Assembly (NCBI GenBank): GCA_947496555.1
Contig: CANMDH010000026.1
Location: forward strand, 1-64,000
Direction of reading: 5' to 3'
Origin: an uncultured Aquimarina sp.
GTDB lineage: Bacteria > Bacteroidota > Bacteroidia > Flavobacteriales > Flavobacteriaceae
DNA: 64,000 bases
Positions 43,946 to 52,752 of the stretch are shown here, one piece after another. The notes under the pieces are model-generated. The model was not told where the DNA came from and searched no databases. It saw only the letters and a list, made by a program, of their open reading frames with translations. The translations under genes and the position numbers were made by a program. Position 1 is the first letter of the stretch; every line of letters begins with the position of its first letter.

Positions 43946-44512
43946 TTACACTCCATTAGGTGGAATAGTACAACTATCAATTACTTTGATAAGTTTATCA
44001 CCAGAAATTTCATCTACAGCTGCTAGAGTCTTATTTCTTATGTACTCTGTATCATCAGATGTTTCTTCGATGAATTTTACCAGTTCAAAATGGGATTTGT
44101 TCTTATCCAGATTCAACAGAGAAAATGATCCTGATGGTTCGGGGTCAATAGATAATATTCGAGTCTGGATATAAGGTTTTTCAAAAGGATAATTGCTTAA
44201 ATTATCCGGAAGTTCAGCGTTAGAATCAATAAAGTATACTTTATGGCGAATAAACTTGATATCACTAAAATCTTCTTTGATTAAAGTGCACATAAACTTA
44301 AACGAACTTCGTGGAGTATATACCGCAGGTTTATATTTTAGATAATACTTCAGATCAAGAATACCATCTTTTATTTTTTTAAGTATTGTTACATCTCCTT
44401 TGGTAGAATTTGTTAACAATGGGATAAATACTTTTAGTCTATCCTCGGGATCATATTTTGGCATACAAATTGGTGCCTCAGGAAATGGATTAAAATGAAA
44501 AAAATCACTCAT
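43946..44512 (-). CDS. Uncharacterised protein ending DSCTIPPNGV (paralogue 1)
   Basis: The 188-residue protein has no signal peptide or membrane segment. It starts MSDFFHFNPFPEAPICMPKY and ends KVIDSCTIPPNGV. The next protein upstream starts MNPPFHFYPKPNVAIAIPV and ends DFDSCTIPPK, so the two share both termini around divergent middles. The middle region looks beta-rich (DLKYYLKYKPAVYTPRSSFKF). No known family is recognised. It lies directly upstream of the two-component genes. Confidence 0.6.
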   Translation of the reverse strand: MSDFFHFNPFPEAPICMPKYDPEDRLKVFIPLLTNSTKGDVTILKKIKDGILDLKYYLKYKPAVYTPRSSFKFMCTLIKEDFSDIKFIRHKVYFIDSNAELPDNLSNYPFEKPYIQTRILSIDPEPSGSFSLLNLDKNKSHFELVKFIEETSDDTEYIRNKTLAAVDEISGDKLIKVIDSCTIPPNGV

Positions 44513-44571
44513 ATTTTTAAAGTTTAATTATTTAGTTAAATCAAAACTCTTCAAAATACTATTATTAAACC

Positions 44572-44589
44572 ATACCCAATTCAGGGTAT
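44572..44589 (-). terminator. ATACCC-type hairpin 3
   Basis: ATACCC-AATTCA-GGGTAT followed by TT; the short stem resembles hairpins 1 and 2. It separates the two DSCTIPP genes. Confidence 0.45.
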
Positions 44590-44612
44590 TTTAGTAATTA
44601 TCCTTTCTCTCT

Positions 44613-45167
44613 TTATTTAGGAGGGATAGTGCAGCTGTCAAAATCTCTTTGTTCCATTACGCTGTTTTCAAATTTGATTATACCTTGACGAGTGTAGATA
44701 TTTTTCAAAGGCTCTTTATCTTTTATAAATTTAAAATGCGCATCGTATTTTTTATAATCAAAAAAAGGATCTAGCTTTATTTCAGAAAAATGATCAGTGT
44801 TTTCATCTTTTTTGATTTTATTAACTTTTAGTTGAACCAGACTAAGGTTGCTTGGGATATGTGTAATTTTTAGGCAGACATATTGCAAAAACTCTACCTT
44901 TGGTTTCTCATTGTCGCACTGCTTTTTATTATCTTCTAGTTTTTTATCCTGCCCAAATTCATTGAATTCTACTCTAAAGTCAAGATGGAGTATGTTTTTG
45001 CTCACTCTTAATTCCGGAATTATTTGAATTTTTACATAATCGTCTTTTGTATTAAGCGGCAAAGCAACATAATGTGTTCTATTTCTAAATATCCTAGACC
45101 ACCATGTTTTTACTGGAATAGCTATCGCAACATTAGGTTTTGGATAAAAATGAAAAGGAGGATTCAT
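44613..45167 (-). CDS. Uncharacterised protein ending DSCTIPPK (paralogue 2)
   Basis: The 184-residue protein is the probable first gene of the cluster. It shares with the downstream protein an aromatic N-terminus (FHFYPKPNVAIAIP) and the C-terminal DSCTIPP. The interior has alternating strands (THYVALPLNTKDDYVKIQI, then NILHLDFRVEFNEF) and a Lys/Asp-rich middle. It is cytoplasmic by sequence. The shared C-terminus could be a recognition or processing signal (inference). Confidence 0.6.
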   Translation of the reverse strand: MNPPFHFYPKPNVAIAIPVKTWWSRIFRNRTHYVALPLNTKDDYVKIQIIPELRVSKNILHLDFRVEFNEFGQDKKLEDNKKQCDNEKPKVEFLQYVCLKITHIPSNLSLVQLKVNKIKKDENTDHFSEIKLDPFFDYKKYDAHFKFIKDKEPLKNIYTRQGIIKFENSVMEQRDFDSCTIPPK

Positions 45168-45349
45168 AATTGTATAGTGTTTATGGTTATTCTAGGACAA
45201 TAGGTGTTAAAAGCTTCATTGTATCTTTTCAGCATAAATAGATTTCACTTTTTACTAATAAAAAATCATAAAAGAGTTACTCTTAAAAACTTTAAGGGTT
45301 TTGATTAATAAAACAATTTTAACGATTGAAAACTAGGGGTGAATGTGGT

Positions 45350-45541
45350 TTACTCAGGCTGTAAATACGTTTTTAACGCAAACAACAATAAAATAAAGAT
45401 AATAAATCCAATTAATATAAACAGACTGCCTTTATAATATTTGCGGTGTAGTTTGATATCTTTTCGGTAGCTAAAAATCATTAAAATGACAAAAGTAATT
45501 ACAAAAAAAATGGCAAATATTAACTGTCCCTGACTAAACAT
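45350..45541 (-). CDS. Small two-helix membrane protein
   Basis: The 63-residue protein has two hydrophobic helices (about 6-24 and 38-57; LIFAIFFVITFVILMIF, then SLFILIGFIIFILLLFAL). They are joined by a basic loop (YRKDIKLHRKYYK) that would sit in the cytoplasm. This type is common in Flavobacteria without known function. It is divergent from the MazG-like gene. Confidence 0.65.
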   Translation of the reverse strand: MFSQGQLIFAIFFVITFVILMIFSYRKDIKLHRKYYKGSLFILIGFIIFILLLFALKTYLQPE

Positions 45542-45694
45542 AAATTGTTATTTTTACGACAAAGATAAATTACATTATATAAACTTTTTAAATTAATTAT
45601 ACAAACCTTTGGCCTTTCTCCTTTCGGGAGAAATTAGAGTGGGGGATGACAAAAAAATGTATGATGAATTTAAAATCTTAAAGAATAAAAATTC

Positions 45695-46081
45695 ATGAAA
45701 GATAAAATTGCTGCTGTACAAGAATTTCACACTGCCTTTAAAATAGGATATAAGAACGAACCTATTGCTGATTTGGGCGAATCAAAAAACCTACTACGAT
45801 ATAAGTTAATGAGAGAAGAAAATGAAGAATATTTAGAAGCAGCACAAGACAATGATTTGGTCGAGGTGGCTGATGCATTGGGTGATATGCTTTATATTTT
45901 ATGCGGTACTATTATCGAGCACGGGATGCAACACAAAATCGAAGAGGTTTTTAATGAAATTCAACGCAGTAATATGAGTAAATTGGGTAAAGACGGAAGT
46001 CCGATTTATCGTGAAGATGGTAAAGTGCTTAAAGGCCCAAACTATTTTAAACCCAATATCAAGGAAATACTAGATCGATAA
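45695..46081 (+). CDS. MazG-like nucleoside triphosphate pyrophosphohydrolase
   Basis: The 128-residue all-alpha NTP pyrophosphatase has its metal-binding acids in MREENEEYLEA and VEVADALGDMLYILCGT. It matches the HAD-independent MazG/PRA-PH type. The tail (MSKLGKDGSPIYREDGKVLKGPNYFKPNI) is as in the family of phosphoribosyl-ATP pyrophosphohydrolase-like proteins used for house-cleaning. It ends at a strong terminator. Confidence 0.85.
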   Translation: MKDKIAAVQEFHTAFKIGYKNEPIADLGESKNLLRYKLMREENEEYLEAAQDNDLVEVADALGDMLYILCGTIIEHGMQHKIEEVFNEIQRSNMSKLGKDGSPIYREDGKVLKGPNYFKPNIKEILDR

Positions 46082-46086
46082 ATAAG

Positions 46087-46111
46087 AAACTCCCGAATAT
46101 ATCGGGAGTTT
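46087..46111. terminator. Terminator after the MazG-like gene
   Basis: AAACTCCCGA pairs with TCGGGAGTTT over 10 bp and is followed by T's. It probably also limits read-through from ilvE on the other strand. Confidence 0.85.
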
Positions 46112-46185
46112 TTTTATCATATTTTTATAGGATCTTCCATGTCATTGATACGTGAAGTTTAACGTAATTTTCTGAAACCTGAAAC

Positions 46186-47262
46186 CTATATTTTGTATCT
46201 CCATCCAAAAGAATCTTCGGCTTTGTTGTATTGGATATTCATCAATGCTTTTTTGAAATGAGCGGCATAGGAATTTTCTTGTTTCTGCAACTCATAATGT
46301 TCTCCTTTGTAACCAAAGGCCTTTACTGGGCTTACCACCGCTGCGGTACCAGCACCAAATATTTCTTTTAAACTTCCATTTTTGGCTGCCTCTACTATTT
46401 CAGCAACTTTTACGGGCCTCACGTCTACCTTGATTCCATCTTTTTCTGCAAGGGCGATCAAACTTTTACGAGTAACTCCATCCAAAATTCGATCACTGAC
46501 CGGAGCAGTAAGTAGGGTGTCATTTACTCTGAAAAATACATTCATCGTTCCGGCTTCTTCCATATACTCATGTGTATTGGCATCGGTCCATATCACCTGT
46601 TGATATCCTTTTTCTTTGGCAAGTTTTGTGGGGTAAAATTGGCCGGCATAGTTACCAGCGGCTTTAGCATATCCAAAACCTCCATCTGCCGAACGACTGT
46701 ATTTTTCTTCAACTAATACACTTACTTCTCCACTATAATAAGACTGTGCAGGAGAGCAAATAATTAGGAATTTATATTCATCTGCTTCAGAAGCAGAAAC
46801 ACTAGCTTGCGTAGCAATAACAAAAGGTCGTATGTACAACGAATTGCCAAAACCGGATTTGATCCATTCATCATCCAATTTTAATAGTGTATTCAAACCT
46901 TCAAAGAAATACTCTTCAGGAAATTCTGGCATTGCCAAACGTTCTGCAGATGTATTGATACGTTTAAAATTTTCATCGGGTCTGAATAAAAATGTATCAC
47001 CATTATCGTCTTTGTAAGCTTTCATTCCTTCAAAAACGGCTTGCCCATAATGAAAAACTCGTGCAGAAGGGTCCAGAGTCAGAGGACCGTAAGGAACAAT
47101 CTTAGGTGTTTGCCATGTGCCATCTATATAATCACAGACAAACATATGATCAGTGAATATTTTTCCAAAATTAAGATTTTCAAAATCTACTTGTCCAATT
47201 TTTGATTCACTTACCTTTGTGATTTCCAGCTGCTGGGTGATTGTGTTTTTCATTCTATTCAT
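46186..47262 (-). CDS. ilvE: Branched-chain amino acid aminotransferase
   Basis: The 358-residue fold-type IV PLP enzyme starts at 47262 or at the ATG 9 bases on. It has FHYGQAVFEGMKAY, the PLP Lys in GYAKAAGNYAGQF, EEAGTMNVFF and TRKSLIALAE, as in BCAT type II (eukaryote-like length). It makes Val, Leu and Ile from their keto acids or starts their breakdown. It is monocistronic. Confidence 0.94.
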   Translation of the reverse strand: MNRMKNTITQQLEITKVSESKIGQVDFENLNFGKIFTDHMFVCDYIDGTWQTPKIVPYGPLTLDPSARVFHYGQAVFEGMKAYKDDNGDTFLFRPDENFKRINTSAERLAMPEFPEEYFFEGLNTLLKLDDEWIKSGFGNSLYIRPFVIATQASVSASEADEYKFLIICSPAQSYYSGEVSVLVEEKYSRSADGGFGYAKAAGNYAGQFYPTKLAKEKGYQQVIWTDANTHEYMEEAGTMNVFFRVNDTLLTAPVSDRILDGVTRKSLIALAEKDGIKVDVRPVKVAEIVEAAKNGSLKEIFGAGTAAVVSPVKAFGYKGEHYELQKQENSYAAHFKKALMNIQYNKAEDSFGWRYKI

Positions 47263-47438
47263 GTTTTAAAAGGCGGGATAATAAGCTATCCGAAGTTTAT
47301 GACTTATATGTTTTTGGTCTAAAAACTGAGGCAAAACTAACTTTCCCTTGTAATTCTTCACAAAAATACCCTTTTATTATAAAATAAGAATTCTTAAAAT
47401 GTGTAATTTTGCTCTTAATTATTAATATTTATGAAATA

Positions 47439-47942
47439 ATGAATAAAAGCATACTTTTCTTAGCAGGATTATTATTTATAACCTTAGGTTGCAACAGCAA
47501 AAAAGAAAATTCGTTTTCGGTCAAAGATATTTCAACTGAAAATTATGAGGGATATGGGCAACAAGTCTCTTCAGAAAAGATTTATTATGAAAATGCAATA
47601 TCCGAAAAATACAATAATCTTGAAATTGGTGATACTGTGGACATTGCCTTTACAAGTACAGTAAATAGCGTATGCAAAGCAAAAGGTTGTTGGATGAGGA
47701 TTGCCTTGGATGAAGATGAAGAAACTATGGTTAAGTTTAAGGATTATGGTTTTTTTGTACCAAAGGATATAGAAAATGATACTGTAATTGTACAAGGTAA
47801 AGCTTTTGTAAGTGAGATGTCAGTCGAAGATCAACGTCATTTTGCAAGTGATGCGGGAAAAACCGAGGAAGAAATTGCAGCAATTACAGCTCCAAAGAAA
47901 ACATACTCTTTCATTGCAGACGGTGTTTTGATAAAGAATTAA
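47439..47942 (+). CDS. DUF4920 lipoprotein
   Basis: ATG 47439 gives 167 residues with lipobox TLGC at 19; a TTG at 47409 lies inside the promoter element TAATTTTG (47403-47410). The DUF4920 core reads GDTVDIAFTSTVNSVCKAKGCWMRIAL, then VKFKDYGFFVPKD, with a conserved CKAKGCW. The family is of unknown function and may bind metal through the two Cys. Its stop overlaps the ATG of mnmD by one base. Confidence 0.88.
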   Translation: MNKSILFLAGLLFITLGCNSKKENSFSVKDISTENYEGYGQQVSSEKIYYENAISEKYNNLEIGDTVDIAFTSTVNSVCKAKGCWMRIALDEDEETMVKFKDYGFFVPKDIENDTVIVQGKAFVSEMSVEDQRHFASDAGKTEEEIAAITAPKKTYSFIADGVLIKN

Positions 47943-48628
47943 TGCAAAAAGGAGTAAAACGCGAAATAATTACCACGGCAGATGGTTCCACTACCATTGA
48001 TTTGCCAGAATTAAATGAGCAGTATCATTCTAAGCATGGTGCCATTAATGAGGCCAAACATGTTTTTATCAAGAGTGGGTTTCGGCATATTTTGAATAAA
48101 GAAAAATTCGACTCATTACATATTCTGGAAATTGGATTTGGGACAGGTTTAAATGCGTTTATCACTTTTTTGGAAGCAGAGAAGAATGATCAAAATATTG
48201 ATTACGTTGGTGTAGAGGCATATCCAGTTGCATTTGAAGAAGCAAAGCTTATGAACTACTCAGAGGAGCTTGGAGTTTCTTCAAGTGAAAAAGTTTTTGA
48301 AAGTATGCATCTGTCTTCATGGGAAACACCTGTAGCCATTTCTTCAGACTTTTTACTTACCAAAAGAAAACAGTTTTTTGTAGATATAGAAGATGAAAAT
48401 TGCTATAATCTCATATATTTTGATGCATTTGGGGCTAGGGTACAACCAGAACTCTGGACCGTAGAGGTTTTCAAAAAAATGCACATTGCGTTGAGGCAAA
48501 AAGGAGTTCTGGTAACATATTCTGCAAAAGGAAGCGTAAGAAGAGCCATGCAAGAGGTGGGCTTTCAAGTAGAACGACTTCCAGGTCCTCCTGGAAAGCG
48601 TGAAATGCTGCGAGCAACCAAAGCATAA
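47942..48628 (+). CDS. mnmD: tRNA 5-methylaminomethyl-2-thiouridine methyltransferase
   Basis: The 228-residue protein has the stand-alone MnmD methyltransferase architecture: LNEQYHSKHGAINEAKHVFIKSG, the SAM loop in ILEIGFGTGLNAFIT, and YFDAFGARVQPELWT, ending in the GPPGKREMLRA region. It finishes the mnm5s2U34 wobble modification in tRNA; the partner MnmC oxidase half is absent, as usual in Bacteroidota. It is coupled to the DUF4920 gene. Confidence 0.93.
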   Translation: MQKGVKREIITTADGSTTIDLPELNEQYHSKHGAINEAKHVFIKSGFRHILNKEKFDSLHILEIGFGTGLNAFITFLEAEKNDQNIDYVGVEAYPVAFEEAKLMNYSEELGVSSSEKVFESMHLSSWETPVAISSDFLLTKRKQFFVDIEDENCYNLIYFDAFGARVQPELWTVEVFKKMHIALRQKGVLVTYSAKGSVRRAMQEVGFQVERLPGPPGKREMLRATKA

Positions 48629-48727
48629 TCTCTCTTTAGAAGAAAATACAATGAACGTTTGTTAAACTATAATAAAGAAATAGGTTTTGTTATATCGTGA
48701 TAGTAATTTGTACAAAATTCTAAAGAA

Positions 48728-49633
48728 ATGAAGGTTCTAATTACTGGCGCAACGGGTACTATCGGCCAGGAAATTGTAAAACTATGCCATCAATCAAATA
48801 TTGATGTAAACTATCTTACAACGAGTAAAAATAAGTTAAATTCTACATCTAATAATAAAGGGTTTTTTTGGAATCCACTATCTTCAGAAATCGATATTGA
48901 ATGTTTTAAGGATGTTGAAGTTATTATAAATCTGGTTGGTTCTTCAATTGCAAAACGATGGACCTCTTCTTACAAAAAAGAAATACTAGATAGTAGAGTA
49001 GATACTACTAAGTTGATTTTAGAATCACTAAAAAATACAAATCATTCTGTTCGTCATATCATTTCGGCAAGTGCTATAGGGATTTATCCTAATTCTTTTC
49101 AGAATTATTATATGGAAGATGCTCTAGAGAGGGATACTGGGTTTTTAGGAGAAGTGGTTACACAATGGGAAGAAGCTGTATCAGAGTTTAAAATGTTGAA
49201 TATTGAAGTGAGTTTGCTTCGTATTGGTTTGGTGCTTTCTAAAGAAGGTGGGGCTTTCCCAAAAATTGCGAAACCCATTAAATATGGTTTTGGAGCCGTT
49301 TTTGGTAATGGAAAACAATGGCAAAGTTGGATTCATATTAAAGATCTGGCTCATATGTTTATGTATATCATGCAAGAAGAGCTCTCTGGAGTTTTTAATG
49401 CAGTTGCACCTAATCCTGTTTCCAATAAAAAGCTTACCTATGCCATCGCAAGGAAATTAAACAAAAAAATAATCTTACCGGGTGTTCCCAGACTTACTCT
49501 TAAACTTATCTTGGGAGAAATGCACGTCCTATTATTTTCTAGTCAACGAGTATGCAGTGATAAAATTTCTAAATTGGGATTCGAGTTTAAGTACGATAAT
49601 ATAAAATCGGCAGTAGACGTTCTGATCGATTAG
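48728..49633 (+). CDS. TIGR01777-family epimerase (extended SDR)
   Basis: The 301-residue protein has the NAD(P) motif GATGTIG at its N-terminus, VIINLVGSSIAKRWTSSYKKEILDSRVDTT, and the SASAIGIYP strand. The family C-terminal extension with LPGVPRLTLKLILGEMHVLLFSSQRV follows. It is an SDR39U1/YfcH-like protein with no firmly known substrate. Confidence 0.9.
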   Translation: MKVLITGATGTIGQEIVKLCHQSNIDVNYLTTSKNKLNSTSNNKGFFWNPLSSEIDIECFKDVEVIINLVGSSIAKRWTSSYKKEILDSRVDTTKLILESLKNTNHSVRHIISASAIGIYPNSFQNYYMEDALERDTGFLGEVVTQWEEAVSEFKMLNIEVSLLRIGLVLSKEGGAFPKIAKPIKYGFGAVFGNGKQWQSWIHIKDLAHMFMYIMQEELSGVFNAVAPNPVSNKKLTYAIARKLNKKIILPGVPRLTLKLILGEMHVLLFSSQRVCSDKISKLGFEFKYDNIKSAVDVLID

Positions 49634-49858
49634 GAATTAACTATGTACTGTTTCAATAATTGCCTTTTTATATCCTTTAAAATATAACATTTTGTATAAT
49701 CCATAGTATTAGAAGTATTGTTTTACTAGTACTAATCACCTCTGAAAAAGAATCTTAATAAACTAGTATAAAATATTCCTGTGACATTATGACATTAATT
49801 CAAAAATGGCAGTACTTTTGCTGATTCAAAATCAAAACTTATAAAAGGTACGAGTTAC

Positions 49859-50401
49859 ATGAGTAAGAAAAATAAAAATACTGAAGATGTAAAGGATCAA
49901 GTAGAAGAAGTACTTGATACTCCTGTAGAAGAGGCAGAGAAAGAAGAAATAGATAAAGAAACACAACTTAAAGAAGAGCTTGAAAAAGAAAAAGACAAGT
50001 TTTTAAGACTTTTTGCCGAGTTTGAGAATTATAAAAAACGTACTTCAAAGGAGCGGGTTGAATTATTTAAGACAGCAAGCCAGGATGTTATTCAATCTAT
50101 GTTGCCAGTTTTGGATGATTTTGATCGTGCTTCAAAAGAAATCGAGAAATCAGAGGATAAAGATCTTATAAAAGGAGTGGAGCTCATTCATAATAAGCTG
50201 AAAGAAACTCTGAAAAGTAAGGGGCTTACAGAAATGGAAGTTGCCGCCGGAGATGCATTTAATGCAGATGATCATGAAGCAATAACTCAGATTCCTGCAC
50301 CAAACGAAGATTTAAAAGGAAAAATTGTTGATGTTATAGAAAAAGGGTACAAATTAGGAGATAAAATTATTCGTTTTCCTAAAGTTGTAACCGGACAATA
50401 A
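49859..50401 (+). CDS. grpE: Nucleotide exchange factor GrpE
   Basis: The 180-residue protein has an acidic N-terminal coiled coil (TEDVKDQVEEVLDTPVEEAE). The GrpE signature follows: RLFAEFENYKKRTSKERVELFKTASQDVIQSMLPVLDDFDRA. The C-terminal beta wing ends GYKLGDKIIRFPKVVTG. It releases ADP from DnaK. It is 6 bases upstream of dnaJ. Confidence 0.97.
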   Translation: MSKKNKNTEDVKDQVEEVLDTPVEEAEKEEIDKETQLKEELEKEKDKFLRLFAEFENYKKRTSKERVELFKTASQDVIQSMLPVLDDFDRASKEIEKSEDKDLIKGVELIHNKLKETLKSKGLTEMEVAAGDAFNADDHEAITQIPAPNEDLKGKIVDVIEKGYKLGDKIIRFPKVVTGQ

Positions 50402-50407
50402 TTAGCT

Positions 50408-51514
50408 ATGAAGGAAGATTTTTATGATATATTAGGATTGAGTAAGAATGCTAGCGAAGCCGAAATAAAAAAGGCATATCGCAAGAAAGCAATCGAATAC
50501 CACCCTGATAAGAATCCGGGAGATAAAACTGCCGAAGAAAAATTTAAGAAAGCAGCAGAGGCTTATGAAGTTTTAAGTGATCCGGATAAAAAGGCACGTT
50601 ATGATCAATTTGGTCATCAAGCTTTTGAAGGAGGCGGCTTTGGCGGTGGCGGTATGAATATGGATGACATATTTAGCCAGTTTGGTGATATCTTCGGAGG
50701 AGGCTTTGGAGGCTTTGGTGGTTTTGGCGGTGGCGGTAGACAGCGTCGTGTAAAAGGTAGTAATCTTCGTATTCGCGTAAAGCTTACCTTAGAAGAAATA
50801 GCCAATGGTGTTGAGAAAAAGATCAAAGTAAAACGTAAAATACAAGCAGCAGGAACTACCTATAAAACTTGTGGAACATGTAATGGTACTGGTCAAGTAA
50901 CCAGAATTACTAATACAATTCTTGGAAGAATGCAAACGGCTACCACTTGTTCTACTTGTGGAGGTGCCGGGCAGTCTATTGATCATAGACCCTCTGATGC
51001 AGACGCACAAGGACTTAAGGTGTCTGAAGAAACTGTGAGTATCAAAATTCCTGCAGGTGTAGAAGACGGAATGCAGCTTAAAGTATCCGGAAAAGGAAAT
51101 GAAGCACCAGGTAATGGTATTGCCGGAGATCTTTTGGTAGCTATTGAAGAAGTAGAACATTCAGAACTTCAGCGAGAAGGAAATAATCTTCATTATGATT
51201 TGTATATAAGTTTTTCTGAAGCCGCACTAGGGGCATCAAGAGAAATTGATACGGTATCTGGCAAGGTGCGAATCAAAATTGAAGAAGGTGTACAAAGTGG
51301 AAAGATCCTTAGACTTCGAGGGAAAGGTATCCCTAGCCTTAACGGCTACGGAAAAGGTGATCTTTTGGTACATGTAAATGTATGGACACCAAAAACATTG
51401 AATAAAGAACAACGAGAATTTTTTGAAAAAATGGCAAAAGACGATCATTTTCGACCTAACCCTGATAGCGGGGAGAAGTCATTTTTTGAAAAAGTAAAAG
51501 ATATGTTTTCGTAG
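50408..51514 (+). CDS. dnaJ: Chaperone DnaJ with reduced zinc-finger domain
   Basis: The 368-residue protein has a J domain with HPD at 32-34, a Gly/Phe-rich region (GGGFGGFGGFGG), and C-terminal peptide-binding domains. Only two CxxCxGxG motifs are present (CGTCNGTG and CSTCGGAG), against four in E. coli DnaJ, so only one zinc centre can form. This reduction is common in flavobacterial DnaJ. It delivers clients to DnaK. Confidence 0.96.
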   Translation: MKEDFYDILGLSKNASEAEIKKAYRKKAIEYHPDKNPGDKTAEEKFKKAAEAYEVLSDPDKKARYDQFGHQAFEGGGFGGGGMNMDDIFSQFGDIFGGGFGGFGGFGGGGRQRRVKGSNLRIRVKLTLEEIANGVEKKIKVKRKIQAAGTTYKTCGTCNGTGQVTRITNTILGRMQTATTCSTCGGAGQSIDHRPSDADAQGLKVSEETVSIKIPAGVEDGMQLKVSGKGNEAPGNGIAGDLLVAIEEVEHSELQREGNNLHYDLYISFSEAALGASREIDTVSGKVRIKIEEGVQSGKILRLRGKGIPSLNGYGKGDLLVHVNVWTPKTLNKEQREFFEKMAKDDHFRPNPDSGEKSFFEKVKDMFS

Positions 51515-51822
51515 ATAAAATCAAGTGTTTTCCGTATCAGGAATCCTTGCGTTTTATTAACGTTTGATTAGGAAAAATTCGTATATTTGAAACATCACTA
51601 ACACATTTAGTGATATTTTTTCTTTTTCATAGCAATTTTTTTCCCATCCTTGATACTTGTATTTAGGGTGGGTTTTGTTTTAATAGCGAGTTGGTTTTAT
51701 TGAAGGGTGTATCGAAGATAGTTCTGTAAAGAAATATCAATTTTCATTATTAATTAGTATAAGTTTTTAAGTTTTCGTATCATTCGGCTTTAAAAGCATC
51801 TATAACTACATTTATTCTATTT
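51515..51822. terminator. Intergenic region with two terminator hairpins after dnaJ
   Basis: ATCACTAA-CACAT-TTAGTGAT followed by ATTTTTT lies at 51594-51621. CCCATCC and GGGTGGG (51643-51672, one G-U pair) is followed by TTTTGTTTT. The remaining 150 bases before the ABC gene show no other structure. Confidence 0.7.
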
Positions 51823-52752
51823 ATGGCTAATCTTTTAGAGGTACAACAAGCCACAAAACGATTTGGAGACTTTACTGCGTTACAAGAAGTATCTATTCGG
51901 GTACCGAAAGGAAGCATTTTTGGGTTATTAGGACCTAACGGAGCCGGTAAGACTACTTTGATCCGAATTATTAATCAGATTACATTACCTGATCAAGGAA
52001 GTGTTTATCTGGATAATGAATTATTGAAACCAGAACATATCAAAGATATAGGGTATTTGCCGGAAGAGAGAGGGTTGTACAAATCTATGAAAGTTGGGGA
52101 GCAAGCACTATATTTGGCGCAACTCAAAGGTCTAAGTAAAAAGGAAGCCAAAGAACGATTGAAATATTGGTTCGATAAGTTCGAAATTACCCATTGGTGG
52201 AACAAAAAGATCCAAGAACTTTCTAAGGGGATGGCGCAAAAGGTACAGTTTATTGTCACAATACTTCACAGACCTAAACTTTTGATATTCGATGAACCAT
52301 TTAGCGGTTTTGACCCTATCAATGCCAATGTTATCAAGGATGAAATACTTCAATTACGTGATGAGGGAGCTACGGTGATATTTTCTACCCATCGCATGGA
52401 AAGTGTAGAAGAGCTCTGTGATCATATAGCGCTTATCAATAAATCCAAAAAAATACTGGAGGGTAAAGTTTCAGATATCAAAAGGGAGTTTAAGTCTAAT
52501 ACATTTGAAGTTGGATTATTAACAGAAAACAGTAACGGGTTATATGATACTTTAAAAGATAAATTTAATGTTGCTCCAGCAGATTTTAAGACTATCGACG
52601 ATCAGTTAAAGCTAAAAATAACATTAGATCAAAATACTTCATCAAATCAATTGCTTACTTTTCTTTCAGAAAAAGCCCAAGTAGTAAGGTTTAATGAGGT
52701 AATACCTAGTATCAACGAGATATTTATCAAAACCATCACAGAAAATGAGTAA
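51823..52752 (+). CDS. ABC transporter ATP-binding protein (NatA-like)
   Basis: The 309-residue protein has Walker A GPNGAGKTT, signature LSKGMAQKVQ, Walker B LLIFDEPFSGFDP and switch His in STHRME. A C-terminal extension of about 80 residues is typical of the NatA/CcmA type. It overlaps the permease gene by 8 bases, so the two form an exporter. Confidence 0.94.
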   Translation: MANLLEVQQATKRFGDFTALQEVSIRVPKGSIFGLLGPNGAGKTTLIRIINQITLPDQGSVYLDNELLKPEHIKDIGYLPEERGLYKSMKVGEQALYLAQLKGLSKKEAKERLKYWFDKFEITHWWNKKIQELSKGMAQKVQFIVTILHRPKLLIFDEPFSGFDPINANVIKDEILQLRDEGATVIFSTHRMESVEELCDHIALINKSKKILEGKVSDIKREFKSNTFEVGLLTENSNGLYDTLKDKFNVAPADFKTIDDQLKLKITLDQNTSSNQLLTFLSEKAQVVRFNEVIPSINEIFIKTITENE

